A DNA stretch of 64,000 bases from contig CM037830.1 in the NCBI GenBank assembly GCA_021234535.1, forward strand, positions 17,415,116 to 17,479,115. The letters run 5' to 3'. How positions within the stretch are numbered: the first letter of the stretch is position 1; the number at the start of each line of letters is the position of its first letter. The stretch is from Stichopus chloronotus. Lineage: Eukaryota; Echinodermata; Holothuroidea; Aspidochirotida; Stichopodidae. Under the pieces are notes generated by a model. The model was given only the letters and a program-made list of their open reading frames with translations, did no database searches and was not told the origin of the DNA. A program made the position numbers and the translations under genes. Below are positions 12,784-24,700 of the stretch, piece after piece.

Positions 12784-14943
12784 AATCTCTTGGAAACCCT
12801 GCTAGGAGTCTCTAATAGCACAGGCTATAGATAATCTTTAACTTTCCAGTAAAGTGTATTAGGAATTCACCAGCCTATAATGTGGGAGGCCAAGTTCTTT
12901 AACATTTATGCTCTATCTCATTGCTGTTAGATGTAAATGATTGATAGTATTAAATCAAAGAGAGTTGGCATTCCCTTATTGGTGGATGGCATAGTTATGG
13001 GCATACAGAGAACAAGGAGTACATTTGTGCATGTAATGGGTGACATCAGTAGGTTGGACAGGGAGACTGCTAGGTTTGGAGTGTATCAAATATGTGATTG
13101 GACATATGCATTCATCTTCAGCCAACACTGCCATGTACAGAACTGCTTAATTAAGAGAGACCACATTACAAGATTTTAAGGCTCACTCCTTGTTTAAGGA
13201 TGCAGTGACCCTACAGTGCAAGTTATGTTTGTTTCTATTCGATCATATTGGTTTGAGACTTTCCTCTTCATTCAAAATCACACGAAAGTCCCTCCCTCAA
13301 TTCAGCATCCTTGCTATGGGAGGATGATGTAAAGAGGGTGAAGTGGATGGTGACAAGTAAAAAATGATGTGTTTGTTTTCTCTTTGTGGCTCTTCCATAT
13401 ATTTCAAAAGAAGTATCTCATTTTGTACAAAGGAAATAAACGTAACCCAGGTTCAGAAATCATTTATATAGACTATGAGTAGTTTCTTCCTTTTGTCATT
13501 ACCTCATTCACAGTCAACTTGACAGGCGGAAAGAGAAGGTCAAAATTTGTAAAAGAAATTGAAGAAAACCTAACTACCTGTTTTTGTGGTGGAAATGTCA
13601 ACTTCAAAGCCTGTGTTCTCAAAAATCAGTTATATGTAACTAACATTCAAAAGGCCAGATAGATCAGGGGCACCATTTCTTGCAAAATGAGAGGCATTTT
13701 TATCAAAAAATTCCTCTGTAATCTACAGACCAATTGTGATGTTCTGCTAAGTTACTGCTTATCACCACTTAACCACTGCATCAAACCCCTATTCAAGAGT
13801 AAAGAATACAGACCTTATCGATTGCAACTTTTGCCCCCCCTCACTTGAAATTTTTTTTTTCTGCGAACATCCCTTGATACCTTTATTTTGAGGCATTTGA
13901 AAGGAAAACACAATTACTTTTGATCACTAATTTCAAGCAATTCTAGAATACATTTCAAACACTGACATTTGCTTTCATTAAAATCAATTTCAGCGCCCAT
14001 CATATATCAATTACTATTACATCTTCTCTTCAAAACAAGGAGTAATGAATTACTAATTTCATTCTCTAATGATCGCGAATTGCAGTCAACCCACCTAAAT
14101 GACACCATGCCCTCCCCCCCCCCCCCCTTGTTAACGTGTCTTTACTATATGTCCAAACCCTCCAAGGCTAGTAATTCAAGTGATCATAAAATTAATTTAC
14201 ATCATGCACAAGTTTTGGCAGCATTTTGGAAACATCTACCGACATAAATGCACAACACTCAGGTGGATAAAACATGGAGGACAACAGATCTTGCAAAGTC
14301 TTTCTTGGCAAACGAATCCCCCTCCTTTGATACATTCCCCACAATTTGAGCTGCAGCCAACTTATAACCAACCTAGTACATGTGCTCATCTAGTAATCAT
14401 GTTTCCCTGTGATCACCATCTGCGAGGGCAGCAACGACGAGGGAAGTACACACTCTCCCGGAAGAGCAGTACAGTAAATATACAATAGTTGGTTCGGAGG
14501 GAATGGAACCAAGATATAGAAACTTTCCAGCCCAAGCAGACTGCAGAGTCTAGGGGGACAACTTACACATAAAAAGATTTCACGATGGTTTCATACTTCT
14601 ATTTAAGAATGAAATATATCAAATATATGAAATATGTCATATAAATATGACTGATGTGTAACATCAGCAAAAAAAAAACATTAAGAAGTTGTTGGGCACA
14701 GAAGCATCTTTACCATGTTACATACGCAAAGTTCATACTGTCATTTGAATCTGCACTAAACAAATCTTTCTTGATGAGATTCCACACTCATCACACCCTT
14801 CAACAATGAATGGTGTCTTCTGTTTGGGACTTAAGTATGGAAAAGTTCTATACATAACATTAAAACACTGAGATATAATGGCTATCTAAAATACACAGTA
14901 CAATTAAGGTGTTGGGTAACAGGTACATCAATCATTGTAAAGA

Positions 14944-15036
14944 TGTGACTGTGAGCTATCTAATAAGTAAATCGATATATTAGGTGTCACTGTGAGCTAT
15001 CTAATAAGAAAATCTTTGCAATGGGTGACTGTGGAC
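14944..15036. repeat. Short tandem repeat, ~41-bp unit
   Basis: The segment 'GTGAGCTATCTAATAAG' occurs twice about 41 bp apart, and a partial third unit (GGTGACTGTGGAC) follows. Confidence 0.75.
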
Positions 15037-15079
15037 TGCCGCTATGACACTGACACCGAATGCAAGGACCTAACAATGT

Positions 15080-15085
15080 TTTATT
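15080..15085 (-). terminator. TIMM17: Candidate poly(A) signal for TIMM17
   Basis: AATAAA on the - strand about 595 bp past the TIMM17 stop at 15679. The cleavage site is not shown by the sequence alone, and other signals further down cannot be excluded. Confidence 0.4.
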
Positions 15086-15678
15086 CACTGATACAAGAAA
15101 GTTACATTTCAGCCTATCACAGCAATGCCTTTAGTACATAAATATTTGCCACAACCTGACAGCGTATTCATTGTATTGAAAAACTCCATAGATGGTAACA
15201 ATAGTCTTACACTAAAATTCCATGGCGCTGTCAGTGAAAGAGGTAACCTGGTGTCTTGGTACTTGCTTCCGTCAGCAATCAGACCCTTACATTGATGACA
15301 CCTATTCTCCACATGTACAACACACTACACCCCCAAATCACATTGACAACCTTACTGTGAGTTTCCATTACCTGGGTATAAAAGGGATAAAAAAATTCTC
15401 TCTATGACAGCAAATCATATCAAAACAGACTGTTCCATTCTTTGAATTGATAAATGTCCCCATGTTAATGGAGGATATGAACACACATGTCCCCCATACA
15501 ATGGAGGATACAAACGAGCACTCCAATCTCTTGACAATGCTCTCTGAAGCAGAATGGTGTCGGTAAACCGGTGACCCATATCTCATGTGCACCCCACGAT
15601 CTGCTCGTGGAGCGCCACGGCCCCTCGGACGGCCGTCTTTGGACAAGCTGGTGGACAAGGTCATGGTGCTCAACATCT

Positions 15679-15752
15679 TCACTGGTACTGGCCATCTCCA
15701 TATGGAGGTGGCTTGGGACCTAACTGTGATGGATCTTCCATCTGAGGATTCA
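15679..15752 (-). CDS. TIMM17: TIMM17 exon 7 and stop
   Basis: Acceptor CTTTCAG before 15752. It encodes [20 protein letters not shown] then QYQ and TGA at 15681-15679. The [10 protein letters not shown] block corresponds to the vertebrate LEDPSQLPPK block. Confidence 0.95.
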
Positions 15753-18700
15753 CTGAAAGAAGAAAAGAGCTGTCAAAGGCAACTGGCTCACAGGAATTTA
15801 TGGTGACACTTTATTGATTAAATACTTCATTGATCGTGTTGCAGGGGATATTTCACAAGTAAGTTGACTCAGTTTAAGGTGTTCCTAAATGAAACAGGAT
15901 GATTTTTTTCACTTCACGTATCTAAACCCTACGCCAGTATCTTTTTCAAAACTCAAGATACTGCTGTTTGGAGAATGACTTCTCTACTACTCTAATTCTC
16001 TACTTGTGCCTGTGTGCATTACATTAGATTGTCCATAACGCAATGTACCATTTTTGCAATAGACGTTTCTTTAAATATCCATGATTTAAAAAAAGAACAT
16101 GTTATTGAGATATAGTTTTCACTGATAGAGAGAGGAATATTTCCCTACTTTTCTCGAACTGTAAATCTACTGCAACCAACCTGCTAAGCCAGGAAAGATT
16201 TCTACCATCTACTACTTGGTCCACATACTCCCATTCAGAACCACAGGTGATGAACCAGAAAGCCAAAAGGCTTTGTGATTCCTTGCTACATGGTTACATT
16301 ACAACAAACATGAATTATTCACATGACAAGCACAAGATCAACTGCAGTTTTTTTCTTGATACACCACAAGCCTTTAACCCAAAATGACCTTTATTTTGGT
16401 GACCTAAAATTACCGTGACATCTGACGTCCACCAAAAGCAATAGGGATCACCTACCCAGGCCATACAACCCACACATCAAGTATAGTATGAGTATGACAT
16501 CAGTCAACATTATCTCTAAGCTCCAAGAAACACACAGTAATCAATGCTGCTTCTAGTCTTGCCTGTTGTTAGTTGAATCAAATAACTCAACCTTAACACA
16601 TCTGAACATCTAAACATATTTACCTCAAAATTCTTCATAAAGGACCAGAATGTTCTTGGGTCTCCATCGTATGGTAAAATTTCTGCCTTAGGTAATTTCA
16701 TGCTAATTTGAAACTCAATTTCCTCCTTCAACTTTTTCAATGCTTCCTCCGTCTCCTCAGTATAATGCTTTTGGCATTCCAATATCCAGCTTTCTGCTTG
16801 CTCAAATGCTTCATCAGACAACAACCCAGCCAGATCAGCATAAATCTCTTCAATTGCCTCAAATTGACGCTCTGCCTTTTGCAAATTTTCCTTTATCGAC
16901 TCTGCGATAATTTCTTCCTTGTTACAAGTAGCTTTTAACACACTTAAAATCCTAAGCTATGATTCCTCCTCAATGTTTTTGCTTCCCCCATCCTTTCCGA
17001 CATTGTGAAATATGATTGAAAGCACTCCAATTTGATTGTTAAGAAACCTTGTTCTGCTACCAGCTGTTGCTCTGGATATTGATATTATCCAAATAAATGA
17101 CAGAACAGATGGTATTTTATTTTCCTCATTTTTTTTATAAACCCATTAACATTCCAATGCATGCCACCTTGTCTATCTGACCCCATGACCCCCCATACCA
17201 AGACTTTCTCTCTGGACAACTTATCGAGGCCCCTCTTACTAGAAGTTACTCACTAAGTTACAAATGCAGTACTATAGAATTAAATCTGGAGTAACCCCAT
17301 TGAGTTAACTGTGTGCGATGGAACCAATAGTAATTTGGCACAATGTAGCCCTATATGCATTTGTAGTTTATAATAACCACAGTAATGGTGTTTAGGCTAT
17401 TATTATTGTTTTATAGTGAAAAATTATTCCTTCCTCTCTATTGATAAGCATTAAATTTCACAGGGTCCTGAACCTGTTAATAACAGACAACCTTATCAAG
17501 TTTAAAACAAATCTGACCCACGGATAAGGAACTATGGCAGTTTTAACATTTTTTATGTTTACCCCATAACCTCATTAACATGCAAGATTTGGACACCAAA
17601 AACAATAGGGATCATCTACTCAATACGGGCAACCTACATGCCAAAAATGAAATTACTCAGAGTTACCCTTCTTGAGATAGAGTGTTTACTAGCCACTGTC
17701 ACACACACACACACACACACAAAAACACACACACGACATCAGGACTGCATAGATTCCTCTGCCTACGGCAAGGAATCAAAAATGGAAAAAAAACTGATGG
17801 AAATGCTAATGTACTATTACTGGAACAATTACCAAGCATTGTGATGATGCCAAATTGACTCGGTAAATGAAACGCTCTGCTACCATGCAAATGGTAACCT
17901 ACTAATCTGCACACTCACTTCGCTCCCTGATGATTCAGAACACCCCGACAGAGCATTTTCACCCTGTGAGACTATGTGCTAACAAACGCATTTTCAGGGA
18001 CAATACAGATGACTAGTATTGTGCCTTGAATGGACTACAAAGCAAAGAACGTGTGACATACATAGCTGGCATGACAGAGCTGATAAAGGAGAAAAAGGAA
18101 CTCACCAGGTCTAAACTGTTCTGCTGACATTCTGGTCATTAAAATGCCAATGCCTTCGATCATAGCCAACAGTACACCACCTGAAAACAATGAACAGAAA
18201 CAAGAATACCTGCTGATATCAGCTGTGGTGGATACAGCTTCTTTGCTGAACTTCAAAAAGCTCATTACAACACGGGAAAAGTTTGTTTACTCCAAAGCCT
18301 ACTAATGCACTGCAGGTGCAAGTGTTGAACATGACCTGCAAATGATTAAAGGCACCATTTTTACAAGCTGACACGCTTACCTCATCCAAAAGGGTCAAAA
18401 TGCCTCCGATCGCTGGCTCACATAGAGTCAGAAATTTTTTCAATATTTTTCTGAGAAAGTTGCATTAAATTTAAACAAATGTAAACCATCGTTTTGATCT
18501 ACTGAAGCGTAAATATGACGATGCTATGTAACAACGACCACGCTATGCTTTGCCGACAGTTCATGTCCTTATTAAAGTCTTTGTTTCAATGCTTGTTTCA
18601 TGCAAGGATTGACATATTCTGAGGTTCCTTATGCTCTAGCATTAAGTGATACTAATCCTCACGCCATTTTTGACAGAACCTTCAAAATATTTAGGACGCA

Positions 18701-21700
18701 CAAAATTTCTCATTACATCTGAATTACTTGAGAAAGCTCGGCAGCTTCAAAGATTGCATTGTACGTACCAACTGTTGCAGAAGCAGCCATTGCAAATACA
18801 CCATCTGTAAAATAAAACAAGGACTAATTGTGAAAAAGATCACCAAGACCCTCACACTGAATGTAAACAACCCAGCAGTATCAATTAACACAACATTATA
18901 TTAATCATAACCAGTCTCTAGGACTCCAACCAAGTCCTTGCATCAGTGAGCATGAGCGATAAAACAAAAGTCTGATAACCATTTAGTTGCTTCTTGTCAG
19001 TGCACAAAATAATTACTGTGCACAGTTAATAATTCACCAAAGTTATGCTTTTTGATATTGCGTTCTGACACTGGCGCTATATGTTCCTACAAAGCTTTGC
19101 ACCATTCCAAATGGTGAAAAAATTGAGTTTGTTGAAGAAGCTCAAGCTATCATGAGATAAACTTTCCAATGTAGTGCAAAACATGATATTCCCAACTTGA
19201 AGCTTCTTCAGTAAACATTCACTGGGATGAAGCCTGAGATTGATCTGTGCCCTCTAGTTACTGATGCAGTTACATGGGGGGGGATTCGATTTTACCACAA
19301 GTTGAACATTTTACCAACTACAAACTACAAAAGTATGACTAACAAATTAAAACTCATTATATATGCTGCTAGTATAGGCCTACTATCATAGGCTGAGTGG
19401 AACTCCAGATCTTGGGGGGAGGGTCGTCCAAACCCCCTGAGCCCTCTCCTAGATACAGGCCTGATGGCATTCACTGCAGATAAATGAATTGCACTTGTCA
19501 TATAACATCAAGACGGTAGTGTGTGTAATGTTATCCTATTTAGTAATGCCCTGCTCTGTTAGAACCCAGTTCTGGATATTGCTACCTGGATTCAAAGTAT
19601 CACTTAAGTCTATTGAAGACCAAGTGTGCCAAAATTCAGCAGGTATGCCTAAGAGCACTTCATTGTTATGCCCATACATAAGACTCATACTGTTATACTA
19701 ATGCACAGCAAAATATTGTAGAATGATTTTGCAATATTACTCATAGCGTAAGCAAAGGTATATTTTCGTGTACCTGGGTACCAGAACGACTATAGACTGA
19801 GGGTAGCTGGTGCAAACACTTCTTTTGTAAAGTATTTCCTGTATATCGCATGTAATTCTACACTACCCACCAAACAACAGAGAGATAGGAAGACAAAGCC
19901 TAGTCCAATTTATATCTTCAAATTTGACTTTTCACAGATTGTACATAATATCTTCTTGAACAACAAGCAAACTTTCAAGTCATTTCTGGGGAAGACTGCC
20001 ATCCAAGAGTACCAAGTCATTGTGAATGAAATTGTTCACCAACACCGCTACATGAGTCTCTCCAAATACTCACTCCTAGCTGCAAGTACTGCCCCCGTCA
20101 GGGCCCCGCTGGTTATCGAATTCCAGGGATCCTCTTTCTTTCTGAGATGAACTAAGGTACAATCAAAAGTTGAAAACAAACCTCCCCACACAGCAAAGTT
20201 TCCTGAAAGACAAAGGAGAGGCCAACAAGTCCAGTTCCATGAATTACCATTTGCACATTTTCACAATAGGTAACATAAGCATTAACCACCAGATGTATGA
20301 TTCATTAAACTGCTGGACACTTCGTAGGTTTGGCATTTCATGGTTTTTCAGTTTTATCCATAGTACAAGGAACTGCTTTCATCTGCAAAGTCAATTTTAA
20401 AGATAAGATTTCTTCAAATACAATAACTTCTCCAGTTTCTGCTATAATACCACTTTTTCAACAGCTTTCAGGAGCTATCTAGAAGGAAGTGAACAATCGG
20501 TTTGATCCACTTGTGGGATGAATACACACCTCCAACGACCGGTGCTTTGTGTTTAACGGCTAGCAAGCTGCCTACAAGTCTGTTTTTGTAACCCTGTGAG
20601 AGAAAAGAAAAGAAGAATTAAAAATCAACTAGTTATGCAAATGACATGCAATTTATCAATGTGTTTAATAACACTACAGTTTCAGACTGACAAAGTCAGC
20701 AAGCACCAAATAAATATGGGCAAGTATTGAATTAGAATCTTGCATGACTCCATTTCAGTTCTCTATGAGTGGTGGTATAGAAAGAGTACAGGTCATATGA
20801 TATTACGCTTATAACTATCACTCATGAATCCCAAGCAACAGAGAGAGTCTCCTGTATGTCAGGTTCATACACAAACATAACATTCACTCTTACAGCACAC
20901 TTCCAATGACGTCCGCTGTCAGCAAATAAATATGTTGCCGCTACATAATCTATACTTAAAAAATGGACTCGCAACCTCAGAGCATCGTTTCCTCTGCTGT
21001 GTGTGTTGTTTCTAGGAGCTGGTATGTTCATAGATATTGTCTTGTTTACAGATCTATGCAGACTTACCGAGCTCAAAAATGGCAAACCTTGAGGTTCTTG
21101 CACAAAAACCTGGAAATCACACTGCAAACGTAAAGACTTTTTAAAAAGCATAAAAACTGGGAAGACTCATCTTTTTTACTTCACCTTCACAATGCCATGG
21201 GACTAGATATCCCTCAATTAGTCACCTTTCTGACAAAGATACACATCAGATTCGATAACAGTTTAAAACAGCAATGGAATGCATTGCACAAGGTGATATT
21301 CATCGTAACATCTGGCATTTTCATCTTGACGATGATGTCTGAAACTGTGAGACTCACAGTGAACAGGAAAGTCAAAAGGAAATAGAGGACTTTGTGCTTC
21401 CTTGCCAATATTCACGAAGAACACAGGACAACATATACATGCCAAGTTTAAAATTCAAACATCTTATCCTTCTAGGGAGAGCATGCCTACAGAGAGCTCT
21501 TTTGATGACTGTGTAAGACTATGCAGTTTTACATGTTTTCACAGTTTGACCTCTGGTGACCTCAAATGAAATTTGACCTCCACTAAAATCAATCAGGATC
21601 ATCTAATCACTATGACCAACTAAGCTAAGTATGAAATTAGTCAAGAATTTGCTTCCTGAGAGACCATGTTTACAATGTTTCCACAGTTTGACCTTTGTTG

Positions 21701-24700
21701 ACCTCAAATGAAATTTGCCCTCCATCAAAATCAATGGGAATCATCTATTCACTATGGACAACTAAACTAAGTATAAAATTAGTCAAGATCATGCTTCTTG
21801 AAATACCATGTTTACAATGTTTTCACAGTTTGACCTTTGTTGACCTCAAATGAAATTTGACCCTCACCAAAAACAATGGGCATCATCTACTCAATAAACC
21901 AACCCACACACTAAGTATGACATTAGTCACAATTACCATCCTTGAGATAGCATGTTTACAAGGTTTTCACATTTTGAGGTCTGATGACATCAAATGACTT
22001 CTACCAAAAATAATAGAGATTATCTACTTAATATGATCAACCCCCACACAAAGTACATTACTCAAGGCCATGTTTCTTGAGATTTTGTGTTTATAAAATG
22101 TTCACAAGGGTTTCACAAATTAACCACTGGTCACCTCAAATGACCTTTGACCTCCACCAAAAACGATAGAGATCATCTTCTCAATATGAACACATCAAGT
22201 ATGAGACTAGTCACAGTCATTCCTCTTGAGATATCATGCTTACAAGCAAGGTGTCACATGCACACACACATACACACACCACATAAACATCCCAAAGATT
22301 CCTTTTGCCTTCAGCAAGAAATCAAAAAGTGAAGGTTGGCAAGTCCGCAGATGTAGGGTAGTTGCCAGTCTCATCATGTGTCAATACTTCGTGACTGCTG
22401 TTTGTTCACTTTCAAAAGACTATACTGTTTTACCAAGACCAGCAGTTCCCAATTTATACTCATGGACTGTTATAACAATTGAACATTCAAAGTTTTAATT
22501 ATTTATTGAAATCACACCTTCAAGGGTCCATTAATCAAACTGCTACTCTTAACACAAGGTATGCGTGATCTTGATTTTCTTGGTACACTGTTACTTACAG
22601 TAGTCGTCTACAAGTTTAAGAGCAGCGATAAAAAACACCACCACCCTCAATACTTACTTTTTTTGAAATACTTCCTTTTTTTCACACACTTTGAAAAGGT
22701 GGTCCACAAAGTAAATCATGTACTTTATTAGTCTCTCTAGCAATCCAGAAGAGAATTTAAATTAGTTAAATATATCTCATATTCAATACTTTGAAATGAG
22801 AACTTACAGCAGGTGCATTCCTTGCTCCCAGTATAGAATGCACAAGGCCTCCACCTATACAACCCATTGAAAATGCCCCGCCGCAATCGTCGACTATCCT
22901 CCATGGGCTGTAGACAGAAGTGAAAAGGCAAATGAGATGTTACTCTGCACCAAGAATTAGTGTTTTCATCTATTCCTACAATTGGAGTTGCAGATTTTTT
23001 CTCATGCCCGTCAGGTTACCTAGGTACTCAAGCGAAATGGCAGCTTTGTTGTTCACATCAATGTGGTATTTCCACAGTACAGTACATCACATTTGTGGGG
23101 AGGAATCTTACTAGTACACTACATACACTTGCCTTCACCAGGACTATCAAGTTTCCATAAGAAAAGAAAATTCAACTTTGAGCATATTGCTGTTTATGGT
23201 ACAGTAGGAGAAATTTTGCACTGTCTGACTGAATGTGTTCATGTAGTGGTTGTGTAGTTTTTCACTTTACCAAGAAATCGGGTATTAATTTTGGATCCAG
23301 GTAATGAAATGTCACTTGGTGATCTAGGTTGCCCTACCGTTTAAAACACTACCAAGAATGCAACAAATTTGTCAACCTGTAGTAGATTTTACAGCAAAGC
23401 TAGAGCATGTGCACCTAGTATAGTATTGTACAGTAAGGGCTTCCAGTTAATGCACCCCGGACATCTTTTATTGAGCAGAGCGACATGTATCATATCAAAT
23501 GTAATTCCATTCTAATTAACTATATTGTAAGAACCATCTTCTTTTATATGTTTATCACACTCCTCCATGTATTGTTTCATGTTTTGAACAACAAGAACCA
23601 AAATTCACATCAAGAACAAACATTAATTATGCTGGTGCTTTCAATAATGACTGTCAATTTTTAAATAGGATTTCTGCCTTTTACTGTTTCTATGTTGTTT
23701 CTGTTGCTTTTTTCAAGTCATTGAATGACATACTATGGCCTTGAACAATATCTTGTGTACATTTAAAAGTAAGGAAACTATTTATGCAATCTAATCCTTC
23801 TGGTTTTCCCACCAGTCATCCTGGCATTGACTATACACTATTACAAACTTCTAATGTAAAGTATGTAATGTGACAAGGTAAGACATGCCACCGACAACCA
23901 CAGAAAGTTTCACCCAAATACAGTAACTCTTGATTTCTTGCTTTATGCTTTAACTTAAACACCTTTTTCATTTCCCAGGGACATTCCAATAACTTTCCCT
24001 GATCAGTTGAACAGTACAAAGGGTCATTTAAAACAAAGCATCAGTCAAAAATATAAAATCTCAGAGCAAGTCCACTAGATCCAATGATAACGGACCTCAT
24101 CTCCTGAACTTTCCACATAACTAGGTAATCTTTGGGACCAACACTATTCAACGGAAAAAACTGATTTAGGGAGGGGAATTTCCTCTTCATACTGTAAAGT
24201 GCCATCACTCGAGTCAAGCTTCCATAACAATACACAGATCTATACAGACTCAATTCCATACAAAGTACAATAAGTGTCAAATACCTGTATCAACCAAAAT
24301 TGCCGTTCAAAGGACAGAAAGTATATGATAAAGTTTTTATCAGTATCAAACCACCAGCATATGGCAGGTTGATCATTCAGTACAGTGGGGGATCTATCTA
24401 TGATTAGGCAGGAGGGGGCCCGGGGCATCAGAAACTGATGCCTTGCGATCAGTATAATGGGGTGACTGTCATATGCTCACTGAAGGAAAAGTATTAATTC
24501 AATTTTGTGACAGTTCCACCTACAAAAGTTGGTGCGTTTCAGTATGAGTAGGTAATCTACTAATCTTGTCCTAATTGAAGATGTATTCATCCAATCCAAA
24601 ACAAAATTAGCTTGGCCATATCCCCAACATGCGTTTCCATTGCACACACCATTGACTTAGATTAAAATGACATAAAAGAGTGGTGTGCACCATTATTTAT

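Larger units (their letters stand above)
9267..15079. other. Intergenic region between convergent CRYZL2 and TIMM17
   Basis: It includes the CRYZL2 3' UTR at the left and the probable TIMM17 3' UTR end at the right. No coding exon with family motifs was found on either strand. It holds a small inverted-repeat element (12632-12783), a CpG-rich palindrome cluster (about 11560-11730), a long C run near 14115-14130 and a short tandem repeat (14944-15036). Confidence 0.7.
15753..18105 (-). other. TIMM17: TIMM17 last intron, 2.35 kb, rich in repeats
   Basis: It contains two copies of the hairpin-ended repeat family (16255-16500 and about 17580-17790) and a Gag-like fragment (16516-17003) in the same orientation as TIMM17. 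Confidence 0.85.

Noticed and set aside
16708..16938. 76-residue + strand frame
   Set aside because: Shadow of the Gag-like frame on the opposite strand.
21480..22350. CRISPR-like regular repeats
   Set aside because: Units are long, diverged and lack identical short repeats with unique spacers; the genome is animal.
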